A DNA stretch of 64,000 bases. Origin: Archangium lansingense (lineage in GTDB: Bacteria > Myxococcota > Myxococcia > Myxococcales > Myxococcaceae). The notes below the pieces were generated by a model. It did no database searches, was not told where the DNA came from, and saw only the letters and a list, made by a program, of their open reading frames with translations. A program made the translations under genes and the position numbers. Where the stretch lies: assembly GCF_026626635.1 (NCBI RefSeq), contig NZ_JAPNKA010000001.1, positions 6,820,001-6,884,000 on the forward strand, written 5' to 3'. This document shows, piece by piece, positions 1-8,113 of the stretch. How positions within the stretch are numbered: the first letter of the stretch is position 1; every line of letters starts with the position of its first letter.

Positions 1-1
1 C

Positions 2-94
2 TATACCCGCTCGCGTGCGGCTGGCTTCGTTCCCTACGTCTCCGTACGTGCGCTCAACAAGATGACCGTGAACGCTGGGTGGGACCCGCAGTAG
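2..94 (+). CDS. C-terminal end of a protein cut by the window edge
   Basis: An open frame enters from the left edge and stops with TAG, giving the last 30 residues of a protein that ends VNAGWDPQ. The segment AAGFVPYVSVRALNKM resembles the end of some secreted TM1410/GH114-like (polygalactosaminidase-type) glycoside hydrolases, where a GxVPYV strand is common, but 30 residues are too few for a firm assignment. It converges on the VOC gene on the other strand. Confidence 0.45.
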   Translation, partial: YTRSRAAGFVPYVSVRALNKMTVNAGWDPQ

Positions 95-144
95 GGTACG
101 CGAATGGCGACCTGGACCCGGGCCGCCCCTGTGCAGGTCCCCGT

Positions 145-540
145 TCACGGGGCGCCGTGGAACACCGCCTCGACGTTGTTGCCGTCCGGGTCGAACACGA
201 AGGCACCGTAGTAGGCGGGGTGATAGAGAGGCCGCTCGCCGGGGGCGCCGTTGTCCTTCCCGCCCCCCTTCAGCGCCGCGCGGTGGAACGCCTCCACGGC
301 CGTCCGGTCCTTCGCGGTGAAGGCCACGTGGCGGGGCGAGGCGGGCTCCTTCACTTCTATGACCCAGAGGCAGAGCTTGCCGGGCGGGCCGAAGGCACAC
401 ATCCGGCGGCCGGGGAACTCCGGGTCCCACGTGGCGGTCATCTCCCGCTCCAGGCCGTAGCCCAGGGGGGCGAGCGCCGACTCATAAAATGCTTTCGTTG
501 CGGGGTAGTTGGTTGCGTAGAAGCTCAGGTGGTCGATCAT
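145..540 (-). CDS. VOC family protein (glyoxalase/dioxygenase superfamily)
   Basis: A 131-aa single-module vicinal-oxygen-chelate protein. The family folds as paired beta-alpha-beta-beta-beta units around a divalent metal. It starts MIDHLSFYATN with the usual N-terminal metal-site histidine (His4), has the helix that opens KAFYESALAPLGY, and closes with the family pattern DPDGNNVEAVFH, where the Glu is the expected last metal ligand. Length and both motifs match small VOC proteins annotated as glyoxalase-like. The substrate cannot be told: the family covers isomerases, dioxygenases and resistance proteins. It is a lone gene, 115 bp from the peptidase gene on the same strand and convergent with the partial gene at the left edge. 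Confidence 0.85.
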   Translation of the reverse strand: MIDHLSFYATNYPATKAFYESALAPLGYGLEREMTATWDPEFPGRRMCAFGPPGKLCLWVIEVKEPASPRHVAFTAKDRTAVEAFHRAALKGGGKDNGAPGERPLYHPAYYGAFVFDPDGNNVEAVFHGAP

Positions 541-655
541 GGTGACGCCCTCCTATCAGAGCATCTCGGACCGCGCTTGACCGTCCCTGCGCGGCGAGAG
601 CTTCTCGGGCGTCCCCGTAGTGCTGGTGATTCGAACCTGTCTCCCCTGCCCTGCG

Positions 656-2806
656 CTACCAGATGCGCACGCGCTGCTCGGGCGCGAGGTAGAGCGTCTG
701 CCCGGGCGCGGCACCGAAGGCCTGGTACCAGGCATCGATGTTGCGCACGGTCGACGCGCGGTACTCGCTCGGGGAGTGCCCGTCCGTCAGCAGGATGCGA
801 CGCAGGGTCGGCTCCCGGTACTTGTTGCGCCAGACCTGTCCGAAGCCGAGGAAGAAGCGCTGCTCGCCAGAGAAGTTATCGAGCACCGGTGCCGGCTTCC
901 CGCCCAGCGACAACCGGTAGCCATCCAACGCGATCGCCACACCGGCGATATCGGCGATGTTCTCTCCCAGGGTCAGCTCGCCATTGATCGCGAGGTCCGG
1001 CAGCGGGCGGTAGGCGCTGTACTGTGCGGCGAGCTCCTGGCCGGCGGCCTTGAACTTCTCCGCGTCCTCCTTCGTCCACCAGTTGGCCAGCTTGCCCCGC
1101 GCGTCGAACTGCGCCCCCACGTCATCGAAGCTGTGCACGATCTCGTGCCCGATGACCGAGCCGATGCCGCCGTAGTTCACCGCTGGATCGGCATTCGGAT
1201 CGAAGAACGGCGGCTGCAGGATGGCCGCGGGGAAGATGATGGAGTTCTGCTGCGGAGAGTTCAGCGCGTTCACCAGCTGCGGCACCATGAACCACTCCGA
1301 CCGGTCCACCGGTTTGCCGAGCTTGTTCAGGTTGCGCTGGTACTCGAAGCGCCACGCGCGCTGCGCATTGCCGTAGGCGTCCCCGCGCACAACCTCCAGT
1401 CCCGAGTAGTCCCGCCACTTCTCCGGATGGCCAATGCCCACCTGGAGTGTGCCCAGCTTCTCCTTCGCGCGCGCCTTCGTCTCCGGGGACATCCAGGCCA
1501 GCGTGTCGATGCGCTGGCCCAGCGCCGCGACGATGTTGCGCACCATCTTGTCGGCCTCGGCCTTGGCCTCCGGCGGGAAGTACTTCTCCACGTAGAGCTT
1601 GCCGATGGCCTCCCCCATCGCCTCGCCCGTGACATCGACGCCGCGCTTCCAGCGCTCACGCTGCTGCTTCGTTCCAGAGAGCACGCGGCCATGGAACGCG
1701 AAGGACTCGTCGACGAAGGCCTTGGGCAGGAAGGGCGCCGCGCGTGCGATGGTGTGGAAGGTCAGGTAGTCCTTCCAGGTCTGCACGGGCTCGCTGCCCA
1801 CCAGCTTCGAGATTCCCGTCAGCGCGCTCGGCTGCCAGATGATGAACTCGCGCTGCTGCCCGAGTCCCGCGGCGCCAAGGTAGGCCTCCCAGTCGAGGCC
1901 GGGCGCGCGCTTCGCCAGCTCGTTCCGGGGCCAGGGGTTGTTGACCTTGGTCACGTCCTGCGTGTCCACCTGGGTCCAGTGCACCCGGGCGATGTTGCGC
2001 TCGAGCTCGAAGATGCGCTTCGCCTTGGCCTCTGCGTCGGGGATGCCCGCCAGCGTCAGCATGGCGGCGATGTGCTGCTGGTACTTCTGACGCACCTCCG
2101 TGAACCGGGCGTTGTCCACGAGGTAGTAGTCGCGATCCGGCAGGCCCAGGCCGCCCTGCAGCAGATAGGCGGCGTAGCGCGACGGCTCGTTCAGGTCCTC
2201 GGTCACCCAGAGGCCGAAGAGCCGGCTCGTGGTGACATCCCCCGTGTTGAGCGCGTCGACGTCCGTGCGCAGCGTCTCGCCCAGGGCCGCGGCAAGCTCC
2301 TTCCGGGTGTTGATGGCGACGATGCGATCCAGCTCGGGCTTGAGCGGCGCCAGGCCCTTGGCCTCGATGGCCGCCTCGTCCATGAAGCTGGCGAAGACGT
2401 CACCCAGCTTGCGGACCTCGCTGCCCTCGGGCGCGTTGGCGCTCGCGGCATTCTCAATCAGCTCGCGGGTGCGCCGGCTCGCCTCTTCCGCCAGCTTCGT
2501 GAACATGCCGTAGCTGGACCGGTCCGCGGGGATCTCCGTCTTCTCCAGCCATGTGCCGTTGACGAAGCGGAAGAAGCTGTCACCGGGCGCTACAGACGTG
2601 TCCATGCCAGCGGTGTCGACACCGAAGCTGCCATAGGTGGGCCGAGCGGAAGGAGCCGCCGGGGCCTCAGCGGCCGGCTTCACCTGCGCTGGTTCGGCCG
2701 GCTTGTCCATGGGCGCGGAGGTGGCGCACGCGGCGAGCAACGCGGATGCACTGGCCGTGAGCACCACGCGCGTGGCACTCGGGATACGTCGATTCCGTGA
2801 GGTCAT
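656..2806 (-). CDS. M13 family metallopeptidase lipoprotein (neprilysin/PepO-like)
   Basis: A zinc endopeptidase of the neprilysin family, 716 aa from the chosen ATG. Peptides are the expected substrate and the cell envelope the expected site. The N-terminus has basic residues, a hydrophobic stretch and a lipobox ending LLAAC, so it is probably lipid-anchored. The zinc motif HEIVH follows VIG near residue 553, the downstream glutamate lies in GELTLGENIADIAG, and the substrate-binding NAxx motif is seen as NALNS. The C-terminus ends VRIW, matching the conserved terminal tryptophan of the family. A start 12 codons upstream is also open, but the one chosen places the signal peptide properly. The stop is 115 bp before the VOC gene. 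Confidence 0.92.
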   Translation of the reverse strand: MTSRNRRIPSATRVVLTASASALLAACATSAPMDKPAEPAQVKPAAEAPAAPSARPTYGSFGVDTAGMDTSVAPGDSFFRFVNGTWLEKTEIPADRSSYGMFTKLAEEASRRTRELIENAASANAPEGSEVRKLGDVFASFMDEAAIEAKGLAPLKPELDRIVAINTRKELAAALGETLRTDVDALNTGDVTTSRLFGLWVTEDLNEPSRYAAYLLQGGLGLPDRDYYLVDNARFTEVRQKYQQHIAAMLTLAGIPDAEAKAKRIFELERNIARVHWTQVDTQDVTKVNNPWPRNELAKRAPGLDWEAYLGAAGLGQQREFIIWQPSALTGISKLVGSEPVQTWKDYLTFHTIARAAPFLPKAFVDESFAFHGRVLSGTKQQRERWKRGVDVTGEAMGEAIGKLYVEKYFPPEAKAEADKMVRNIVAALGQRIDTLAWMSPETKARAKEKLGTLQVGIGHPEKWRDYSGLEVVRGDAYGNAQRAWRFEYQRNLNKLGKPVDRSEWFMVPQLVNALNSPQQNSIIFPAAILQPPFFDPNADPAVNYGGIGSVIGHEIVHSFDDVGAQFDARGKLANWWTKEDAEKFKAAGQELAAQYSAYRPLPDLAINGELTLGENIADIAGVAIALDGYRLSLGGKPAPVLDNFSGEQRFFLGFGQVWRNKYREPTLRRILLTDGHSPSEYRASTVRNIDAWYQAFGAAPGQTLYLAPEQRVRIW

Positions 2807-2889
2807 GAGCTGGAGAGTCCCTGAAAAAAGTCCGCGCCCCAACAGCGAAATCCGCCACTTAATCCCGAGCTTCGGCGGCCCGCGCGAAT

Positions 2890-5502
2890 TCAGGGGTGAG
2901 GCCCCGTCTCCTCCGGTGCCTCGATCAGGTCCCGGAGGATGCGGAGCAGCTGGCTGGGCTCGATGGGCTTGACCAGGTGCATGTCGAACCCCGCCTCACG
3001 CGCGCGGAGGCGATCCGAGTCCTGCCCATAACCCGTGATGGCGACCAGCTTGATGCCCTTCAATGCGGGCTCCTGACGGAGCCGCGACGCGAGCTCGTAG
3101 CCATCCATCACGGGAAGGCCCACATCCAAGAGTGCGACGTGGGGCCGGAAGGCGCTGGCTGCCTCGAGCCCGGCGGGCCCATCCAGGGCCATCTGTGTGA
3201 CGTACCCCTTCGTACCCAGGAACTCGGTGAGCAGCTCGACCGCGTCGCGGTTGTCGTCCACGAGCAGGAGGCGCACGGCATGGGGGTCTCCCCGCAGCGT
3301 GAGGGTCTCCGGCGGCGGGCCTGGGTCCTCCCGCTCTGCGCTGGCGAGCGGCAAGACGAGCGGCAGGCGGACCATGAACTCACTCCCACGGCCCAGGCCC
3401 TCGCTGTGCACCGAGACGGTGCCTCCATGCAGCTCCACCAGACTGCGGACAATGGCCAGGCCCAGGCCGAGTCCCCCCTGGGAACGATCGAGCGACCGGC
3501 CTTCCTGGACGAACATGTCGAAGATCTTCGGCAGGATGTTGGGGGCGATGCCCGCGCCATTGTCCCGGACCCGCACCACGGCCTGTTCGCCCTCCCCCAC
3601 CGCGCTGACGACGATGCGCCCTCCGGGGTCCGTGTACTTCGCGGCATTGTTGAGGAGATTCGCCAGCACCTGGGCGAGCCGGGCCGGGTCCCCATCGACG
3701 AGGAGCGGTCCGGCCGGCGGGATCATCTCCAGGTAGTGCGAGCGCTGCTCCAAGAGGGGACTCGCCATCTCGGCGGCCTTGGCCAGAACAGCCGCGAGAT
3801 CGATGCGCCCCCGCTTGAGCTGAACCTTTCCCCGCGTGATGCGAGAGACGTCGAGCAGGTCATCCACAAGCCGGGTGAGGTGCTCGACCTGCCGTTCGAT
3901 GATGGTCCGCTCGCGCTCGAAGGCGCTCCCATCCTTCATGCGCATGAGCTGGAGGGCCGTGACCATGGGCGAGAGCGGATTGCGCAGCTCATGGCCGAGC
4001 ATCGCGAGGAACTCATCCTTGCGGCGGTCCGCCTCGCGTGCCTCCTGGTAGAGCCGGGCATTATCGAGCGCCACACCCGCTCGTAGACCCAGCTCCCCGA
4101 CGAGCTCCAGGACCTCCGTGTCGAAACGGCCCACCTCCTCGGCGCCCAGGACGATGGCACCCAACACCCGGCCGCGCGCGGCGATCGGTGCCATGACGGA
4201 GTTGTTCGTGACGCAGGCGCGCGGCCCGCCCCCCGCCGAGAGCAGCGAGAGGCCCAGCTCTCGCGCGAGCCCAGCCTTCATCGGCTCTTGGTGGACGGCG
4301 AGCGTCTTCGTCTCGTCGTCGCCAGACGGGGTGCGCTCCACCATCTGGATGACGCCCCAGTCCGCGAACCGGGGCACCAGGAGATTGGCCACCCAGGTGA
4401 GGGCCGCTTCCAGATCCAGCGACGAGCCCAGGGTGGCGCTCACCTCCGCCAGCAGATCCGCGCGCTGCTGCCTGGCTTCCGCCGTGAGCCGGGCCCGACG
4501 CTCGGCATCGAGCAACCGGGCACGATCACATGCCTGGGCCGTTTGATGGCCGATCGCCTGGATGAACGCGCGATCGTCCTCCTCGAAGGGCCGTGGCTCG
4601 GGAAAGTTGAAGCCGAGCACGCCCAGACATCGGTCCTCGACCAGCAAGGGGACGGAGGCGTAGCCTGAAGGATGGCCCCGGTAGCCATTGCCAAAAACTC
4701 CCCGCTTCTGGCGATAGGCCTCCGCGATTGGCAGATCGGCCTCCACCGGAATGAGCTGGTAGTCGCGCAGCACTGGCTCGGGATAGCCCACGGCACGGAT
4801 CAGCCGCAGTCCTCTCCCCGTCTCATCGGTCAGATACAAGCTCCCGGCGTGGGCTCCCATGGCACCCAATCCCCAGGAGAGAATCACGTCCGCAACCTGG
4901 GAGACGGTGTGTGTCCGCGAGAGCCCATCCGCGACGGCATGGAGCATTGCCAGCACGGAGTTCACGCGCTGGAGGCGGCTCCGCTCTTCGGCGAGCCGGC
5001 GCTGTGCGAGCGCCTCCCGGCTCGACTGCATCGCGAGCGCGGCCTGGTTGGCGATCACTTGGAACAGGTGCTGCTCGTGAGCCGTGGGGAAGTTCGCCCG
5101 CCAGGAGCCAATGATGATCCTCCCAGCCTCTCCCAGCGGCTCGGTGGAGATCACCCGGACGGTGGTCCGGCCTACTGTGTTCGGCCGTGGCAGCTCGAAG
5201 GTCGCCGGCGAGTCGGGGCTTGCATCGCCCCCCACAGCCAGGAACGCCTCGCGGTCCAGGTCCGAGGGAAATTGGTACTCGAGGTCCCCCTCTGGTCCGT
5301 GGATTCTCAAGAGGGCGACGTCCAGACGCAGCAGGGAGACGAGGGCGTCGAGGGTGCTTCGAGCAATCTCCTCCGGTTCCCTGCCTCGCCAGCCAGAAGG
5401 CAGCTCGAGCAGGGTGAACAGATCATGAGCCTGCCGGCGAAGCGCAAGCGCTCCCAGATCGGCAAGCACGGGCATGCGGAAGGTGGTGCGCTCCATGACC
5501 AA
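2890..5502 (-). CDS. Hybrid sensor histidine kinase with GAF domains and a C-terminal receiver
   Basis: An 870-aa cytoplasmic sensor kinase with no membrane segment. In order: three GAF-like sensory domains (about residues 45-165, 195-330 and 345-480), a HisKA dimerisation helix with phospho-acceptor His504 in the motif GHELRNPLSPM, an HATPase_c domain (N box NLLNNAAKY, G1 DNGAGIAP, G2 GGLGLGLAIV), and a receiver domain from about residue 745 with LLVDDNRD and the phospho-acceptor Asp in LLDVGLPVMDGYE. Signal probably passes to its own receiver and on to an unlinked partner. It lies 18 bp after the MEDS-domain gene, so the two are probably co-transcribed. The start used is TTG, because GAGGAGGG lies 7 nt before it; the ATG two codons later is the alternative. 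Confidence 0.92.
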   Translation of the reverse strand: MVMERTTFRMPVLADLGALALRRQAHDLFTLLELPSGWRGREPEEIARSTLDALVSLLRLDVALLRIHGPEGDLEYQFPSDLDREAFLAVGGDASPDSPATFELPRPNTVGRTTVRVISTEPLGEAGRIIIGSWRANFPTAHEQHLFQVIANQAALAMQSSREALAQRRLAEERSRLQRVNSVLAMLHAVADGLSRTHTVSQVADVILSWGLGAMGAHAGSLYLTDETGRGLRLIRAVGYPEPVLRDYQLIPVEADLPIAEAYRQKRGVFGNGYRGHPSGYASVPLLVEDRCLGVLGFNFPEPRPFEEDDRAFIQAIGHQTAQACDRARLLDAERRARLTAEARQQRADLLAEVSATLGSSLDLEAALTWVANLLVPRFADWGVIQMVERTPSGDDETKTLAVHQEPMKAGLARELGLSLLSAGGGPRACVTNNSVMAPIAARGRVLGAIVLGAEEVGRFDTEVLELVGELGLRAGVALDNARLYQEAREADRRKDEFLAMLGHELRNPLSPMVTALQLMRMKDGSAFERERTIIERQVEHLTRLVDDLLDVSRITRGKVQLKRGRIDLAAVLAKAAEMASPLLEQRSHYLEMIPPAGPLLVDGDPARLAQVLANLLNNAAKYTDPGGRIVVSAVGEGEQAVVRVRDNGAGIAPNILPKIFDMFVQEGRSLDRSQGGLGLGLAIVRSLVELHGGTVSVHSEGLGRGSEFMVRLPLVLPLASAEREDPGPPPETLTLRGDPHAVRLLLVDDNRDAVELLTEFLGTKGYVTQMALDGPAGLEAASAFRPHVALLDVGLPVMDGYELASRLRQEPALKGIKLVAITGYGQDSDRLRAREAGFDMHLVKPIEPSQLLRILRDLIEAPEETGPHP

Positions 5503-5520
5503 TGGAGTGCCCTCCTCGAC

Positions 5521-6135
5521 TCAGGAGCGCCTGCCCTTGGTGGAGGTGCCGAGCAGCTCCTCGGGCGGAACGTAGTAGGGATTCTCGCGCAGCGCGCCCT
5601 CGATGATGGTGAAGGGGTGGGTCCGCAGCACGTCCATCACCGCCGAGCCGCTGAAGCGATTGAGATCGTAGACGCAGATGGCGGGCTGCTGCAGCCGGTT
5701 GAGCAGGTGGTTGACGCGAGCCTCGTACTCGATGAAGCGGTCCACTCCAGGCCGCTCCTCGATCGCCCACTCCATGTGGCCCATCATGCGGACGCGAGAG
5801 AAGCCCTCGGCCCGGCTCGTCGTCACCACCTCCTCGATGAGTGCCATCATCGCATCCGAGTCGAACCGGCCCTCCTTGAGGTAGGCGTCGTTCCACCCCA
5901 TCACCTCGAGCTGCCCTGTCCGAGTGCAGTCTTGGACGGGGACGCCCATCGTCTCGAGGTTCTCGAGGTGCTTATGTTTCAGGAGCGGATCGCAGATGTG
6001 GACCGCCTTCTCGCCCGCCTCGATTCCCTCTCGGATGTAGGAGCGAAGCACCTCGTACTCTTCCTCACGAGACCGGAAGAACGCGGCGATATGAAAGTGC
6101 TGGAGCTTCTTTCCCGCGACGGTCACGTCCCCCAA
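5521..6135 (-). CDS. MEDS (DcmR-like sensory) domain protein
   Basis: A 204-aa protein resembling the MEDS domain, named from methanogen/methylotroph DcmR sensory proteins and often found in or beside sensor kinases. Supporting segments are the early HIAAFFRSREEEYEVLRSYI, the GEKAVHICDP strand, GWNDAYLKEGRFD and the later EARVNHLLNR / PAICVYDLNRFSG. It has no kinase, HTH or membrane segment, so it is probably a stand-alone sensory partner. It is the first gene of a two-gene unit with the hybrid kinase 18 bp downstream. The start is TTG: AAGGAGG lies 6 nt before it, and the next candidate (GTG three codons later) is too far from that site. Confidence 0.75.
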   Translation of the reverse strand: MGDVTVAGKKLQHFHIAAFFRSREEEYEVLRSYIREGIEAGEKAVHICDPLLKHKHLENLETMGVPVQDCTRTGQLEVMGWNDAYLKEGRFDSDAMMALIEEVVTTSRAEGFSRVRMMGHMEWAIEERPGVDRFIEYEARVNHLLNRLQQPAICVYDLNRFSGSAVMDVLRTHPFTIIEGALRENPYYVPPEELLGTSTKGRRS

Positions 6136-6306
6136 GGCCGTCCTCCTTGTTCAGGGTCAACGAGCTCCCGGCCATGGACCCCCCGGCCGATGCCCTTTCA
6201 GGGCGAAGCTGTTGCTCTTGAAAATACTACCCTTACTGGAGGACTCGCGCCGTGCTGCCCCAAGAGAGCCGTCTGATAGCGGACAGCGCTCTCAGAGGAG
6301 GCACGG

Positions 6307-7110
6307 CTAGCTCACACTCTCGGCGCTGTACCGGGCGATGAGGCCGGTGCGCACGGCATACCGGAAGACACGCGTGAAGAACCCGCATGCCAGCAGGATG
6401 TAGAGCAGGGCCAGTCCCACGCCCCAGAGCAGCGTGATGGCCGAGAAGGTCCCACCCGCGACGATCGTCCGCATGCCCTCGAAGACATAGGATGGTGGCA
6501 GCAAGCGCGAGACGGCACGCATCCATTCAGGGAGTGTCGAGAGCGGGTAGAAGACGCCCGCGAAGGGCGAGACCACGGCGGGAATGGGCCAGATGAACCA
6601 CTCAGCGGACGGCCCGAGCCGGAGCACCACGGCGGCGCCGAAGATGCCGAGCGCGATTCCAAAGAGGAAGAGCACCAGCAGGAACGGCACGAGCATCAGG
6701 CCGTAGGAGAACATGGACAGGCCGAACGCCGCCCCCGCCACGAGGAGCATCACCACGAGGCCGATCGAGCTCGTCGCGATGCTCGAGAGCACGAGCCCTC
6801 CGACGTACTCGGTGATGGAGAGCGGCGTCGCGAAGACATTGAGGAAGTTGCGCGACCACACGTCCTCGAAGAACGCCATGGTCACGCCCTGCATGACGCG
6901 GATCAGGAAGTCCCAGAGGAGCACCGCGCCCAGGAGCGCGGGGACGAAGTCGGCGCCAGGCGCGGTGATGCTGTTGAGATAGCGGGACATGAAGCCCCAG
7001 AGCACCATGTCGATGGCAATCCACACGAAGAGCGGGAAGATGCGCGAGGGGCTCCCGCGAATGAGATAGAACTGGCGGAGGATGATGGCGGCAGCGCGGT
7101 TGAAGGCCAT
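6307..7110 (-). CDS. ABC-2 type transporter permease
   Basis: The 267-aa membrane subunit of an ABC-2 exporter. It starts MAFNRAAAIILRQFYLIRGS, the usual short cytoplasmic lead of these permeases, followed by about six hydrophobic helices. The segment PIPAVVSPFAGVFYPLSTLPEWMR is the ABC-2 signature-like loop and helix before the last membrane segments. It begins 5 bp after the ATPase stop, so the two form one operon and probably a homodimeric permease with an ATPase dimer. The open frame extends upstream into the ATPase gene in another frame; that part is not used. Substrate is unknown: ABC-2 exporters move polysaccharides, antibiotics or lipids. Confidence 0.9.
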   Translation of the reverse strand: MAFNRAAAIILRQFYLIRGSPSRIFPLFVWIAIDMVLWGFMSRYLNSITAPGADFVPALLGAVLLWDFLIRVMQGVTMAFFEDVWSRNFLNVFATPLSITEYVGGLVLSSIATSSIGLVVMLLVAGAAFGLSMFSYGLMLVPFLLVLFLFGIALGIFGAAVVLRLGPSAEWFIWPIPAVVSPFAGVFYPLSTLPEWMRAVSRLLPPSYVFEGMRTIVAGGTFSAITLLWGVGLALLYILLACGFFTRVFRYAVRTGLIARYSAESVS

Positions 7111-7115
7111 GGGGT

Positions 7116-7889
7116 TCAGGCTCGCTCCAGCGCGAGCGGCTGCCGCGCCACGGTGATGAACAGCTCCTCGAGGGTTGCTTTGCCGTGCTCGCGTGGCAGG
7201 GTTTTCGGGTCGCCCTCGAGCAGGAGCTTCCCGTGCGAGACGAAGAGGACGCGGTCGCAGACCTCCTCGACCTCGTACATGTTGTGCGAGGTCCAGAGCA
7301 CGCCCCCGGTCCCCTGGGAGGCGAACTCGCGGATCCGGGCGCGGATGTCCTTCGCCGTCGCGGGATCCAGTGAGGCCGTGGGTTCGTCGAGCAGCAGGAG
7401 CTGCGGACGGTTGAGCATGGCCTTGGCCAGGGCCACCCGCGTCTGCTCGCCCGAGGAGAGCACGCCACACTTCGTGTCGCGGAACCTCACCAGATCGAAC
7501 TGCACGAGCAGCTCCTCGATGCGTGCGGAGAGCCCCTTCACGCCGTAGATGAGGCCGAAGACACGCAGGTTCTGCTGTACGGTCAGATTGCCGGGCAGGG
7601 GCGCGTAGACGGCGGCGAAGTTGGTGCGCTCGAGCGCCTGGGCCCGGCGCTTCGCGAGGTCCACTCCTTCGATGAGGATGGACCCCGCGGAGGGCTCGAG
7701 GACACCGAGGATCATGTTGATGGTCGTGGTCTTCCCGGCACCGTTGGGGCCGAGAAGCCCGACAATCTCATTGCGGCCTACGTCGAACGAGATGCCATCG
7801 ACCGCGACGGTGGTGCCGTATTGTTTGCGCAGCGCTTGCACCGAGAGGACCTTCCCCGCTTGTCCTCCAGGCTCGTTCCTCGTCAGCAT
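7116..7889 (-). CDS. ABC transporter ATP-binding protein
   Basis: A 257-aa ATPase partner of the ABC-2 permease downstream. All motifs are intact: Walker A GPNGAGKTT, signature LSSGEQTRVALAKA, Walker B LLLLDEPTASLDPA and the switch histidine in WTSHNMYE. The degenerate signature (LSSGEQ rather than LSGGQ) is typical of ABC-2 export systems such as NatA/CcmA-like ATPases. The start chosen is MLTRNEPGG, preceded by AGGGTGGG; an earlier in-frame codon would add 26 residues unlike the family. It is divergent from the TonB-dependent receptor gene, with about 220 bp of shared control region. Confidence 0.92.
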   Translation of the reverse strand: MLTRNEPGGQAGKVLSVQALRKQYGTTVAVDGISFDVGRNEIVGLLGPNGAGKTTTINMILGVLEPSAGSILIEGVDLAKRRAQALERTNFAAVYAPLPGNLTVQQNLRVFGLIYGVKGLSARIEELLVQFDLVRFRDTKCGVLSSGEQTRVALAKAMLNRPQLLLLDEPTASLDPATAKDIRARIREFASQGTGGVLWTSHNMYEVEEVCDRVLFVSHGKLLLEGDPKTLPREHGKATLEELFITVARQPLALERA

Positions 7890-8057
7890 GTCCCACCCTT
7901 TCCTGGCTCCATCTATAGTCGCGCCCAGGAAGAGCCTCCATGCGCAAATCCGCCCGCGGGCACGCATGTCCTCGTCGTCCGAGGTGGAACGGACACGCTC
8001 GATGGTTTCACACTCGATGTGTCACTCGTTCCTTGAAAGATTTCGCTCTGCGTGAAG

Positions 8058-8074
8058 CCCTCGAAGTTCGAGGG
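8058..8074. promoter_or_regulatory. 17-bp palindrome in the divergent control region
   Basis: The sequence CCCTCGAAGTTCGAGGG is a perfect 8-bp inverted repeat around one base, 40 bp before the receptor start. A second inverted repeat, CAGCGA-tgtg-TCGCTG, follows at 8078-8093. Either could be an operator for the receptor/lipoprotein operon, or part of its leader RNA. No regulator is identified. Confidence 0.4.
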
Positions 8075-8113
8075 TGACAGCGATGTGTCGCTGTGGTTCT
8101 GAGGCACGCATCT

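Noticed and set aside
628..637. GGTTCGAATC on the minus strand, like a tRNA T-loop
   Set aside because: The flanks do not pair as a T-stem and no acceptor, D or anticodon arm can be built.
620..2800. Long open frame on the plus strand opposite the peptidase gene
   Set aside because: It mirrors the codons of the M13 gene in high-GC DNA. The peptidase has all family motifs; the opposite frame has none.
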